From positions 1 to 31,471 of the IMG/VR virus record IMGVR_UViG_3300025098_000181: a DNA stretch of 31,471 nt; one strand, written 5' to 3'. This DNA comes from a virus. The translations under genes were made by a program, and so were the position numbers. The number at the start of each line of letters is the position of its first letter. Position 1 is the stretch's first letter. Shown here one piece after another: positions 1 to 6,334 of the stretch. A model generated the notes under the pieces. The model was not told the DNA's origin, searched no databases, and saw nothing but the letters and a program-made list of their open reading frames with translations.

Positions 1-1181
1 GTTTGCTGAGATTTACTACAGGAGAAAGTAGTGCAGGAACATTGACGTCGCGCTTGGAAATATCGGATGGTGGCGACATTAGTTTCTACGAAGACACTGG
101 CACGACTGCGAAGTTCTTCTGGGATGCCGCTGATGAACGGTTGGGTATTGGCACCACCACAGTAGACACTACGTTGCATTTATCTGCTGGTAATCTTGGC
201 CCTGTGTTAAGGCTCGAATGCACTGACACAAGCCACGTTACTGACCAAGCGGTCGGTGTTATTGAGTTTGAGCATAACGATGCAACCTCAGTACCAGGCG
301 TTCCCGTAAAAATTGGCGCATATGCAGAAAACAATCACGGCTCTGTAGGCTTACGTTTTTATACGGGTGAGGGTAATACCGCAGAGGAGAGAGTTAGAGT
401 TGACCATGACGGCAACTTGCTGGTTGGTAAGACTGCGGCTGGTGTTAACAGCGACCCCGGCTTTTACGTTGCTCAAGCAGGTAATTTCGGCGCAACGGTT
501 GATGGTGGGACTGCTCAATTTATCAATCGACAAACGTCAGACGGTGAATTGGTTCAGTTCCGTAAAGATGGCTTGCCAGTCGGTAGTATTGGTTGTAGAA
601 GTTCTGGTTCAAATCTTTACATAGATACAGGTGAGTCTGGTATTGACTTTGGAGGTGACGGTTATCTTCCAATGCGAAATGGGTCAATAACAGATAATTC
701 TATAGACATTGGCTCTAGCTCAAATAGATACAAAGACCTTTACCTGTCAGGCGGTGTCTACCTAGGCGGCACAGGTTCAGCCAACAAGCTGGATGACTAT
801 GAAGAAGGGACGTGGACTCCTACGATTATAGGTTCAACAAGTGGTTCAGCTAGTTTAACTGTTACTCAGGCAACTTATACAAAAATAGGAAATACAGTAC
901 GTGTTGCTTGCTTTATAACAGGAGCAAACGTAACTGGACTAAGCGGAGCAGTACGATTAGCGGGATTACCTTTTTCTGTATCAATCTATGCTCCAACAAC
1001 CATTACTTACTGTAATTTATTTAGTTTTGATGAAGCAGACGGTATCGGTGGTTTTACAGAAGCAGGTAATACCTACGTTAATCTAGTCTTTGGCTCTTCA
1101 AAAGATTTAATACAATCTACAAGCGCAGACGCAACTAGTGGAACAGTAATGTTTAGTGCTGTTTACAACACGGCATCATAA
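1..1181 (+). CDS. Tail fibre protein, C-terminal part (continues from 30636-31471)
   Basis: C-terminal ~393 codons of a receptor-binding or tail-fibre protein whose start lies at 30636. The last 19 bases of the window equal the first 19, and the two pieces join in the same frame into a 665-residue protein. The C-terminal region carries the DDYEEGTWTP signature seen near the ends of many phage fibre proteins, followed by a beta-rich, Gly/Thr/Ser-rich domain that is probably the trimeric tip. There is no separate ribosome-binding site at the left edge, so a TTG start at base 3 is an artefact of where the contig was cut. Receptor specificity cannot be read from the sequence. Confidence 0.85.
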   Translation, partial: LLRFTTGESSAGTLTSRLEISDGGDISFYEDTGTTAKFFWDAADERLGIGTTTVDTTLHLSAGNLGPVLRLECTDTSHVTDQAVGVIEFEHNDATSVPGVPVKIGAYAENNHGSVGLRFYTGEGNTAEERVRVDHDGNLLVGKTAAGVNSDPGFYVAQAGNFGATVDGGTAQFINRQTSDGELVQFRKDGLPVGSIGCRSSGSNLYIDTGESGIDFGGDGYLPMRNGSITDNSIDIGSSSNRYKDLYLSGGVYLGGTGSANKLDDYEEGTWTPTIIGSTSGSASLTVTQATYTKIGNTVRVACFITGANVTGLSGAVRLAGLPFSVSIYAPTTITYCNLFSFDEADGIGGFTEAGNTYVNLVFGSSKDLIQSTSADATSGTVMFSAVYNTAS

Positions 1182-1228
1182 CCCTATAGCCTCAGTGGAC
1201 TCTGGGGCTGGACTAACAGGAGACAACA

Positions 1229-1456
1229 ATGTCACTAACTAAAGAAGTAACAGCAGACAAAATCGAAGTAGTCACAGGACAAGACGAGGACGGCAACGAC
1301 GTAACCTCTGTGCAAGTACGGACTGCTACTCGTGTACTCGAAGACGGTGCTGTAATTTCACAGTCGTATCACCGTCATGTAATTCAATCAGGTGACGACT
1401 GGTCATCTGAACCCTCTAACGTGCAGGCTATCTGCAACGCAGTATTCGGAGCATAA
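1229..1456 (+). CDS. Hypothetical small acidic protein downstream of the tail fibre
   Basis: A 75-residue acidic protein starting at ATG 1229 behind a good Shine-Dalgarno (AGGAGA, 11 bases upstream). It follows the fibre gene by about 45 bases and is separated from the next gene by 2 bases, so it is probably co-transcribed with both. The sequence looks like one compact beta-type domain with no cysteines, membrane segment or recognised motif. Similar small proteins often follow fibre genes and may be virion or fibre accessories, but that is inferred from position only. Confidence 0.75.
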   Translation: MSLTKEVTADKIEVVTGQDEDGNDVTSVQVRTATRVLEDGAVISQSYHRHVIQSGDDWSSEPSNVQAICNAVFGA

Positions 1457-1458
1457 CA

Positions 1459-1764
1459 ATGGCTACATGGACAATCGCAAACCTTGAGCGCAACCTAGCA
1501 GACGGTGGTGTCACTGTTGCACACTGGCGTGTTACTGAATCTGAAACTGTTGGTGACGACACATTTACTGCATCCTCTTACGGCACTGTAGGCTTTACAC
1601 CCGACGCTGATGCTGACGGCTTTGTGGCTTACGATGACCTTACTGAGTCTGCTGTATTGGCATGGGTACACGAGTCAGTAGACCAAGACGCTACTGAGGC
1701 GGCACTAACAGCCAACATCGAAGCACAGAAGAACCCTGTGTCTGCTGATGGTATGCCTTGGTGA
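1459..1764 (+). CDS. Hypothetical protein of a phage-widespread small family
   Basis: A 101-residue protein beginning MATWTIANLE, a start I associate with a family of small uncharacterised phage proteins found next to tail-fibre genes. It is acidic and soluble, with no membrane segment, and ends in a short helix-rich tail with a PW terminus. The start ATG is 2 bases after the previous stop. Its own stop overlaps the next ATG (TGATG), so translation of the row is probably coupled. Function unknown; a role in the virion or in fibre assembly is only a guess. Confidence 0.7.
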   Translation: MATWTIANLERNLADGGVTVAHWRVTESETVGDDTFTASSYGTVGFTPDADADGFVAYDDLTESAVLAWVHESVDQDATEAALTANIEAQKNPVSADGMPW

Positions 1765-1931
1765 TGGACTTGTCTATCATCACAGATATTGCGAACATAG
1801 CCACGGCGGTCATCGCGACTGCCTCAATAATCGCGGCCCTCACCCCAACGCCTAAAGACGACGTTTGGATTGCTAAGTTATACAAAGTGCTGGAGGTGTT
1901 AGCCGTAAACATCGGCAAAGCAAAACAGTAA
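1764..1931 (+). CDS. Small single-TM membrane protein (holin-like candidate)
   Basis: A 55-residue ORF starting at the ATG that overlaps the previous TGA stop. Residues about 5-27 form one hydrophobic segment rich in Ile, Ala and Thr. A conserved-looking turn TPTPKDD follows, then an amphipathic helix ending GKAKQ. The TPTPKDD motif after a single TM is familiar from short membrane proteins of many marine and cyanobacterial phages, sometimes annotated as holins. The position ahead of the lysis module fits, but a 3-TM holin candidate is also present downstream, so this may be an accessory lysis or membrane protein. Confidence 0.7.
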   Translation: MDLSIITDIANIATAVIATASIIAALTPTPKDDVWIAKLYKVLEVLAVNIGKAKQ

Positions 1932-1943
1932 GGAGTGACTGAC

Positions 1944-2156
1944 ATGGGTAAAGACGAAAAAACCCCCATCACAGTGAACGACAAAGATTACTTCATCGAA
2001 GACATGACCGACGAGCAGGTCACTTGCATTAACCACATTAAAGACCTTGACCGAAAGCTGTCTAGCGCACGGTTTAATGTAGACCAGTTATCAGTAGGCC
2101 GTGACGCATTCGTCAACATGCTTGCAGAGTCGTTAGAGCAAGAAGCGAACGAGTGA
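1944..2156 (+). CDS. Small coiled-coil protein (DUF6447-like)
   Basis: A 70-residue protein from ATG 1944. A GTG at 1935 is also in frame, but the Shine-Dalgarno AGGAG at 1931-1935 sits 8 bases before 1944 and overlaps the GTG, so 1944 is preferred. The N-terminus is a short beta region (ITVNDKDYFIEDM) followed by a helical, coiled-coil-prone segment (residues ~20-65). This layout resembles the small phage proteins grouped as DUF6447, recalled rather than searched. Function unknown. Its last codons overlap the predicted -10 element at 2157-2162. Confidence 0.7.
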   Translation: MGKDEKTPITVNDKDYFIEDMTDEQVTCINHIKDLDRKLSSARFNVDQLSVGRDAFVNMLAESLEQEANE

Positions 2157-2162
2157 TATAAT
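2154..2162 (+). promoter_or_regulatory. Extended -10 promoter for the lysis genes
   Basis: TGATATAAT is a perfect extended -10 (TG-n-TATAAT) with no obvious -35, as is usual for this promoter class. Initiation about 7 bases downstream would fall at 2168-2170, inside the left arm of the hairpin at 2166-2195. Confidence 0.6.
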
Positions 2163-2165
2163 AGA

Positions 2166-2195
2166 CCCCCATAGGACTTTACTTTTTTATGGGGG
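2166..2195 (+). promoter_or_regulatory. Hairpin covering the ribosome-binding site of the 2203 gene
   Basis: Perfect 8-bp inverted repeat: CCCCCATA (2166-2173) and TATGGGGG (2188-2195) with a 14-base loop. The right arm holds the G-run that acts as Shine-Dalgarno, 7 bases before the GTG at 2203. In read-through transcripts the hairpin would mask it. It lacks a strong U-run, so terminator activity would be weak at best. Confidence 0.55.
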
Positions 2196-2202
2196 ATTTA
2201 TT

Positions 2203-2388
2203 GTGGACTTGGCAGAGAAAGCACTCGAGAAACTAGCGCACCACGAGCGACTCTGCGAGGAACGACTCAAGCGGTTAGACGAAAAGATTGACGCAGCACA
2301 CAAAGATATCGCCAGCAATAGAACGGCGGTTTTTGCCCTCTACCCATTCATTTTTGGAGCTGTGGTATTCGCTCAATGGCTAAAGTAA
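2203..2388 (+). CDS. Coiled-coil/C-terminal TM protein (hemolysin XhlA-like, lysis accessory)
   Basis: A 61-residue protein from GTG 2203. Residues 1-40 are a charged helical region with heptad-like spacing. Residues about 42-60 are a hydrophobic C-terminal segment (TAVFALYPFIFGAVVFAQW). This soluble coiled coil plus C-terminal anchor is the architecture of XhlA-type lysis accessory proteins. The gene opens the row that leads to the 3-TM holin-like protein and the endolysin. Its ribosome-binding site lies within a hairpin that a local promoter can bypass. Family assignment is by architecture only. Confidence 0.65.
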   Translation: MDLAEKALEKLAHHERLCEERLKRLDEKIDAAHKDIASNRTAVFALYPFIFGAVVFAQWLK

Positions 2389-2392
2389 AGCC

Positions 2393-2740
2393 GTGGATAT
2401 TAACGACTCGACCGATATCACCATCCCCATACGTAACTTGATTGCGATGGTCGCGGCTACGTCTATCGCGACGATGGCATATTTCGGCATTCAAGAGCGC
2501 CTGAACACTATAGAACACGCGCTAGACAAGTCGCAGATGGAGATACAGCGCAACACCGAATTCCGCATACTATGGCCTAGAGGCGAGCTGGGAAGCCTGC
2601 CCGACGATGCTCGGCAAGACATGCTCATTGAAGGTGTTCAGTTAGACGTGCAGGACTTAAGAAGTATGCAAGACCAGGTCCATGATTTAACAATTCGCAT
2701 TGGCACAATGGAATCTCTTTATTCTACGGAGCAAGAATAG
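2393..2740 (+). CDS. Membrane-anchored coiled-coil protein (spanin- or lysis-associated candidate)
   Basis: A 115-residue protein from GTG 2393, 4 bases after the previous stop. A short acidic N-terminus precedes a hydrophobic segment at residues ~14-33 (LIAMVAATSIATMAYFGI). Then comes a long periplasm-compatible helical region (to ~115) with heptad spacing. N-terminal anchor plus coiled coil is the topology of inner-membrane spanins, although no partner lipoprotein is visible. The stop TAG overlaps the GTG of the following gene by one base. Function inferred from topology and location. Confidence 0.65.
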   Translation: MDINDSTDITIPIRNLIAMVAATSIATMAYFGIQERLNTIEHALDKSQMEIQRNTEFRILWPRGELGSLPDDARQDMLIEGVQLDVQDLRSMQDQVHDLTIRIGTMESLYSTEQE

Positions 2741-3462
2741 TGTATCAATTTCACAATGAGCGTCCGACCTCTAATTTTTTGTTTGACGTTGTACGCGGCG
2801 CAATCCCTAACGCGTTTGCTGTGCATAAGTTTGGCGCTAACTTTGACATCGACCAAGCAGACGACCCTGAGAGCGTATGGACAGGCGGCGGCTTGTACCC
2901 TTGGGCGTCACTTTCTAGCGCCCAAACTATCTACTGTATTAGTACCAGCGCAAGCGACACCGCCACGCTAAGTATTGAGGGACTTGACGCTAACTATGAT
3001 GAGCAAACAGAGGTGGTTACGCTTACAGGTACGACGGCAGTAGCGACTACAAACACATTTATTCGCGTGTTTCGCATGACCTATCAAGACGGCGCTAATG
3101 TCGGTGACATCACAGCCCGTGTCACAAGCGGCACAGGAACCGTTGTGGCGCAAATAGACGCAGGGTATGCACAGACACTCATGGCGGTCTACACAATCCC
3201 TGCGGGCTTTACAGGCTATCTGGTGGCTCTTGACTCGACTATTGACTCAAACAAAAACGCACAGCTTCTTATGTATCATCGGTTATTCGGTAAGCCATTT
3301 AGAATTGCACACGTTGCTGAGACTAGCGGCCATTACCGCTATGACTTCAATTCGCCGCTTCGCGTCCCTGAGAAAACAGACGTAGACATTCGCGTTGACC
3401 AGGTAAGCGGCAACGACGCACGGGTCACAGCTAACTTCGACCTAGTGCTGCTGAAGAACTAA
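2740..3462 (+). CDS. Putative virion structural protein
   Basis: A 240-residue soluble protein rich in Thr, Val, Gly and Ala that appears mostly beta. It starts MYQFHNERPTSNFLFDV at GTG 2740, overlapping the previous stop. The middle part (DGANVGDITARV, QTLMAVYTIPAGFTGYL) resembles a family found in many marine phages and usually listed as a structural or hypothetical protein. It has no membrane segment or catalytic motif. It lies between small membrane proteins and the holin, at the end of the fibre row, so a virion decoration or host-contact role is plausible but unproven. Confidence 0.7.
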   Translation: MYQFHNERPTSNFLFDVVRGAIPNAFAVHKFGANFDIDQADDPESVWTGGGLYPWASLSSAQTIYCISTSASDTATLSIEGLDANYDEQTEVVTLTGTTAVATTNTFIRVFRMTYQDGANVGDITARVTSGTGTVVAQIDAGYAQTLMAVYTIPAGFTGYLVALDSTIDSNKNAQLLMYHRLFGKPFRIAHVAETSGHYRYDFNSPLRVPEKTDVDIRVDQVSGNDARVTANFDLVLLKN

Positions 3463-3464
3463 TC

Positions 3465-3809
3465 ATGTGGCAGACACTAATAGGCCCCGTGACCGAGCTA
3501 GTCGGCGGGCACTTCAAACGCAAAGCGGCAGAGAAGCAGGCAACGCATGAACGCAAAATGGAAGCAATTAAGCAGGATGCCAATTGGGAAAATATCCATG
3601 CAAGCAATGCGGCTAATAGCTGGCGCGATGAGTTTTTCTCTATTCTCTTTAGCATTCCTCTTGTGCTTTGTTTTATTCCACCTCTCGTCCCTTACGTTCG
3701 TGATGGTTTCGAGGTGCTGGAAACCATGCCAGAATATTACCGAATGCTCCTGGGCGCACTTGTCGCGTCAAGCGTCGGAATTCGCGGCCTTACTAAATGG
3801 AAAAACTAA
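3465..3809 (+). CDS. Holin, 3-TM gene-transfer-release type
   Basis: A 114-residue protein from ATG 3465. A basic amphipathic N-terminal helix (residues ~1-45, many Lys, Glu and Ala) leads into NSWRDEFFS, then two strong hydrophobic segments (~58-76, IPLVLCFIPPLVPYV; ~92-108, LLGALVASSVGIRGL) and a weaker one. This matches the 3-TM holin family of gene-transfer agents and marine phages (GTA_holin_3TM). It would permeabilise the inner membrane to trigger lysis. The stop overlaps the endolysin ATG (TAATG), coupling holin and endolysin synthesis. Confidence 0.8.
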   Translation: MWQTLIGPVTELVGGHFKRKAAEKQATHERKMEAIKQDANWENIHASNAANSWRDEFFSILFSIPLVLCFIPPLVPYVRDGFEVLETMPEYYRMLLGALVASSVGIRGLTKWKN

Positions 3810-4156
3810 TGTATAAGTATTTTCACGAGTCAGAATTTCGCTGTAGAGAGACTGGCGAGAATGACATGAAACCCGAATTTATTGCCATGCTTGATGAGCT
3901 TCGGAATCGGTGCGGGTTTAGCTTCACTGTGACTAGCGGCTATCGCTCGGTGCATCACACGGCAGAGCGCAACAAACAAAAAGGCGGAACTCACACGCAG
4001 GGCATAGCCGCAGACATTGCTGTGTCTAACGGTCAGCAGCGCATGAAGATTGTGAAAGAAGCCTTAGACATGGGCTTTGGCGGTATCGGGGTAGCTCGTG
4101 GCTTTGTACACGTCGATATGCGAACAACTACCCCGGTTATGTGGACTTACGGCTAA
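3809..4156 (+). CDS. Endolysin, peptidase M15 family (L-Ala-D-Glu or D-Ala-D-Ala type)
   Basis: A 115-residue single-domain zinc peptidase that cuts peptidoglycan cross-links. Family landmarks are visible: SGYRS at 43-47, the zinc ligands H62 and D69 in H-x6-D, and the third ligand H101 in HVD. There is no signal peptide, so export depends on the holin. An in-frame ATG exists at 3797, but 3809 overlaps the holin stop (TAATG) and gives the usual N-terminus MYKYFHESEF for this family, so it is preferred. Its end overlaps the convergent minus-strand gene by 4 bases. Confidence 0.9.
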   Translation: MYKYFHESEFRCRETGENDMKPEFIAMLDELRNRCGFSFTVTSGYRSVHHTAERNKQKGGTHTQGIAADIAVSNGQQRMKIVKEALDMGFGGIGVARGFVHVDMRTTTPVMWTYG

Positions 4157-4416
4157 TCTTTTTCACTAAGCCATCTATTCACTTCCCTTTTGGCCTCATT
4201 CATTATGCCTATCGCTGCATAATATTTATCGCGGCTACTGATATGGTCGAAGTCTAAAGTTAGTGTTTGTTTGCACAGTTGTATGACCAGGCCGTCAAAA
4301 TCACCAAACCCTACAGAATCATATGTAGTGTACTCCTCATCTACATCTAAGATTTTGCCTAGCAATAACCCTGCATAAAACAGCTCTAACTCTTTCATGT
4401 TCAATTTAACTTGCAT
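4153..4416 (-). CDS. Hypothetical protein, the only leftward gene
   Basis: An 87-residue acidic protein on the minus strand. It is supported by a clear Shine-Dalgarno on that strand (GAAGGGA, 8 bases before the ATG) and a terminal overlap with the endolysin. The sequence is helical with mixed character (MKELELFYAGLLLGKIL at the start, EAKREVNRWLSEKD at the end). It has no DNA-binding motif, signal peptide or cysteine pair. It transcribes away from the early genes from a shared control region, the place where phages often keep repressors, superinfection-exclusion or anti-defence genes. I do not recognise the family. Confidence 0.7.
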   Translation of the reverse strand: MQVKLNMKELELFYAGLLLGKILDVDEEYTTYDSVGFGDFDGLVIQLCKQTLTLDFDHISSRDKYYAAIGIMNEAKREVNRWLSEKD

Positions 4417-4610
4417 TGCGATTTCCCTTCGGTAGTGGCTGTGTCCCCAGCCGATGAATACAGTTTGCTACCCAATGATAATAATGTAAACCCTCAAGTC
4501 GAAATAAATTAACAATAAAAGCAAAATATTTGTCGTAAATAGGTTGCGCATTGCCTTAAATGGTGCAATCATGATAAGTGTTCCATGTAGAACATTGAAG
4601 GGAGAAAACC
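4417..4610. promoter_or_regulatory. Divergent control region between the leftward gene and the early operon
   Basis: 194 non-coding bases. The centre (4500-4541) is very AT-rich. A weak rightward sigma-70-like promoter can be drawn (TTGCCT at ~4551, N16, GATAAG at ~4573). No convincing leftward promoter was found. A 16-base dyad at 4579-4594 overlaps the expected rightward start site. The early gene at 4611 has a strong ribosome-binding site (GAAGGGAG). Confidence 0.45.
4579..4594. promoter_or_regulatory. Candidate operator, TGTTC-N6-GAACA
   Basis: Perfect 5-bp inverted repeat (4579-4583 and 4590-4594) with a 6-base spacer, placed at the predicted early transcription start. Dimeric HTH repressors bind such sites. 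The phage's own HTH protein (5909-6118) or a host regulator could be the ligand. Confidence 0.4.
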
Positions 4611-4802
4611 ATGAATTTAGACGACCAACTCGTTCATTACAGCGAGATTCTCGACAAGCTCGACGAGGCTATTGCTGAACTTAATAAAGCTGACCGCGAT
4701 TTCGGCCTGACTGACATCCAAGGTCAGTCCGTTGTTCAGCTTAGGCAAATTTACGACGCCATGATTGGCGACATTTTAGATTTGGAGGCTAGCTATGAAT
4801 AA
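4611..4802 (+). CDS. Hypothetical early protein
   Basis: A 63-residue acidic, almost entirely helical protein (heptad-like DKLDEAIAELNKADRDFG), first gene of the early row. ATG 4611 follows GAAGGGAGAAAACC, a strong ribosome-binding site. It overlaps the next gene by 8 bases. No recognised family. Small acidic first-expressed phage proteins often act on host enzymes or defence systems, but nothing in the sequence proves that here. Confidence 0.7.
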   Translation: MNLDDQLVHYSEILDKLDEAIAELNKADRDFGLTDIQGQSVVQLRQIYDAMIGDILDLEASYE

Positions 4803-5085
4803 GCAATTCGTAGAGCCACAGCTCATCAAATCTGACTTGCTTGACGAGCTTGATTCGCTAGTAGGTCAGCTGAAAAACCTGTCTGTCTACAAGCCTAAGC
4901 CGTTTCAGATTATCGAAGCGGCAATGGATGCCCGCCTTGCGGATTTCCTAGAGCTTGCAGAGCAAGACTACATCAAGGGGTGGACTGACCAAGAGGAAGG
5001 CATCAGACACCGCGACGGTATGCCAGAAGCGTACAACGCTGGCTATGCCGATTCTTACGACCACGAAAACCAAGGAGGCATCTAA
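4795..5085 (+). CDS. Hypothetical early protein
   Basis: A 96-residue acidic protein. The N-terminal half is helical. The C-terminal half holds a segment rich in Asp, Tyr and Gly (DYIKGWTDQEEGIRHRDGMP then YNAGYADSYD), reminiscent of small phage proteins with G-Y repeats. ATG 4795 overlaps the previous gene and has TTGGAGGC upstream as Shine-Dalgarno. The stop TAATG overlaps the next start by one base, so it is translated together with the recombination gene. Function unknown. Confidence 0.7.
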   Translation: MNKQFVEPQLIKSDLLDELDSLVGQLKNLSVYKPKPFQIIEAAMDARLADFLELAEQDYIKGWTDQEEGIRHRDGMPEAYNAGYADSYDHENQGGI

Positions 5086-5675
5086 TGACTGATGGCGTAG
5101 TTAAAATCCACGGCAAGGAGTACAAGACGGTTGCGTTGCGTGTAGCCGAGTTTAGGGCGAAGCATCCAGACTTCACCATCTTGACTGAGCTGGTTGAGGC
5201 GAACGACGTTTTGGTAATTATGAAAGCCACGATATCTGCAGCGGGTCAGGTCATTGCCACAGGCCACGCTGAAGAAGTAAGGGCCGCTAGCAAGATAAAC
5301 GCACAGGCCGCGATGGAGGTGGCGGAAAGTTCAGCAGTGGGCAGAGCCTTGGCTTTCTTTGGCTTAGGTGGCACAGAGATAGCCAGTGCTGACGAGGTAG
5401 CTAACGCTATTAGCCAGCAAAACGACGGCGAGTTTTTGGAGTTTATGGCAACAGTGCGCGCCAACTTCGATTGGGTCATGTATGCCAAGGAAGCAATCGC
5501 CAATGAGGACTGGCAATCACTGGCGGCTATTTGGGGTGACATCGACCACGAGACGATGGCGACTCTGTTTAGAGCGCCGACTAAAGGCGGCATTTTTACT
5601 ACCGAAGAGCGTGCGGCTTGCAAAGGCAACGACGCATTTAACAGAGCAAGGAAGGAGTTAGCAAATGGAGTATGA
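5085..5675 (+). CDS. Putative single-strand annealing/ssDNA-binding recombination protein
   Basis: A 196-residue protein. Residues ~1-100 hold IHGKEYKTVALRV, then an IATGHAEE segment and SSAVGRALAFFGLGG followed by IASADEVANAI. This row of motifs recurs in phage proteins linked to ssDNA annealing (Erf/Rad52/Sak3-like groups), where the 'AxGRALA' helix is characteristic. The next gene looks like an ssDNA-binding protein and shares 11 bases with it, which supports a recombination or replication role. I assign the function from motif memory and context. No catalytic residues are expected in an annealing protein. Confidence 0.55.
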   Translation: MTDGVVKIHGKEYKTVALRVAEFRAKHPDFTILTELVEANDVLVIMKATISAAGQVIATGHAEEVRAASKINAQAAMEVAESSAVGRALAFFGLGGTEIASADEVANAISQQNDGEFLEFMATVRANFDWVMYAKEAIANEDWQSLAAIWGDIDHETMATLFRAPTKGGIFTTEERAACKGNDAFNRARKELANGV

Positions 5676-5925
5676 CAACAGCAATCGCGGAGTCCTGTTT
5701 AAGAACGACCGCAAGGAAAAGGACACGCACCCTGACTACAAGGGTAGCTACACCGATGGTAATGGCACCGAGTTTTGGCTGTCAGCGTGGCTTAAGAAGG
5801 ACAAAAACGGCAACACGTTTATGTCACTTAGTACTACGGCTAAGGAACAAGTGCATAGTCAGGGTATGCAGCAGGCTCGACAGGCCATTCAACCAAAGGA
5901 GCTAGATGATGATTTGCCCTTCTGA
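5665..5925 (+). CDS. Putative ssDNA-binding protein with SSB-like acidic tip
   Basis: An 86-residue protein. The N-terminal part (GVLFKNDRKEKDTHPDYKG, then EFWLSAWLKKDKNGNTFMSL) looks like a small OB-type or beta-barrel fold seen in phage proteins beginning 'GxLFKN..K...HPDY.G'. The last residues, DDDLPF, copy the acidic C-terminal tip (DDDIPF) by which bacterial SSB recruits partner enzymes. The gene overlaps both the upstream annealing-protein candidate and the downstream HTH gene. ATG 5665 has AAGGAG upstream. Confidence 0.6.
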   Translation: MEYDNSNRGVLFKNDRKEKDTHPDYKGSYTDGNGTEFWLSAWLKKDKNGNTFMSLSTTAKEQVHSQGMQQARQAIQPKELDDDLPF

Positions 5926-6118
5926 CGTAGGCAAGGCGCTGAAAAAAGCGCAGGCGCTCGCTGGCGTCAGCAATGACGAACTAGCAGCAGAATTTGGCGT
6001 AACGCCTGTCCAAGTATGTCGCTGGAGGCACAAAGATGACATGAAGTTCAGTCGTGTAGTGCAGTTAGCCAACAGACTCAACTTGTCGCTGGATGAGTTT
6101 GAGAAGTTAGGGAGGTAA
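5909..6118 (+). CDS. Small HTH regulator, Cro/XRE-like
   Basis: A 69-residue protein consisting almost entirely of one helix-turn-helix domain: helices around GKALKKAQALAG, NDELAAEFG, TPVQVCRWRHK (recognition helix), RVVQLANRLN and LDEFEKL. Two ATGs (5906, 5909) are possible; AAGGAG ends 7 bases before 5909. It overlaps the upstream SSB-like gene. It probably acts as a dimer on phage promoters, with the dyads at 4579-4594 and 6331-6386 as candidate targets. No dimerisation or cleavage domain is present, which suggests a Cro-like rather than a CI-like role. Confidence 0.75.
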   Translation: MICPSDVGKALKKAQALAGVSNDELAAEFGVTPVQVCRWRHKDDMKFSRVVQLANRLNLSLDEFEKLGR

Positions 6119-6121
6119 GTC

Positions 6122-6250
6122 ATGATGCCTTATCCGTTTGACTGTCCTGTCTGCGATGCGCGTTATTGGCAAGAAGACAGCGTTGTCTATGATGAGAGGT
6201 ATGATGACAGCGTTTGCTTTCGTTGTGCAGAAGAGCCAAAAGAGGAGTAA
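6122..6250 (+). CDS. 42-residue zinc-ribbon protein
   Basis: A 42-residue ORF starting at the first of two adjacent ATGs. GGAGG lies 6-7 bases upstream and the start is 4 bases after the HTH gene stop. It carries two Cys knuckles, CPVC at residues 8-11 and CFRC at 32-35, joined by an acidic Tyr-rich linker, so it most likely folds round one zinc ion. Such tiny zinc ribbons in phages are often nucleic-acid or polymerase-binding proteins. The stop codon abuts the A-run and hairpin of the leftward terminator at 6249-6278. Confidence 0.7.
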   Translation: MMPYPFDCPVCDARYWQEDSVVYDERYDDSVCFRCAEEPKEE

Positions 6251-6278
6251 AAAAAAGCCCCGTCGAGGAAACGGGGCT
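6249..6278 (-). terminator. Intrinsic terminator, leftward
   Basis: 8-bp perfect stem AGCCCCGT (6256-6263) / ACGGGGCT (6271-6278), 7-base loop. On the minus strand it is followed by a run of 8 T (complement of A at 6249-6256). There is no T-run on the plus strand, so it works leftward. Confidence 0.75.
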
Positions 6279-6334
6279 AGACCACTTGCGGAAGGGTTTA
6301 CGCTTGTGGCATCCTTAGTTTGCGTACATAGGAT
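6249..6334 (-). ncRNA. Predicted leftward small RNA with three stem-loops (OOP-like position)
   Basis: Read on the minus strand, a promoter (TATACA, N16, TATAAT) predicts a start at about 6334 and a perfect intrinsic terminator ends at about 6249. The 86-nt product folds simply. Stem 1 is AUCCU/AGGAU, starting at the first base (6334-6311). Stem 2 is CCAC-AA-GCG / CGC-AA-GUGG (6309-6282) with a symmetric internal loop. Stem 3 is AGCCCCGU/ACGGGGCU followed by a U-run (6278-6249). Neighbours are separated by 1 and 3 bases. It is antisense to the early operon transcript just after the HTH and zinc-ribbon genes. Expression is not shown. Confidence 0.55.

Noticed and set aside
3797-3808. Endolysin start at ATG 3797
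   Set aside because: In frame, but the TAATG overlap at 3809 and the family's usual N-terminus favour 3809; the difference is only 4 residues.
6256-6278. Rightward terminator after the zinc-ribbon gene
   Set aside because: The hairpin is strong but the T-run lies only on the minus-strand side; rightward it is followed by AGACCACTT.
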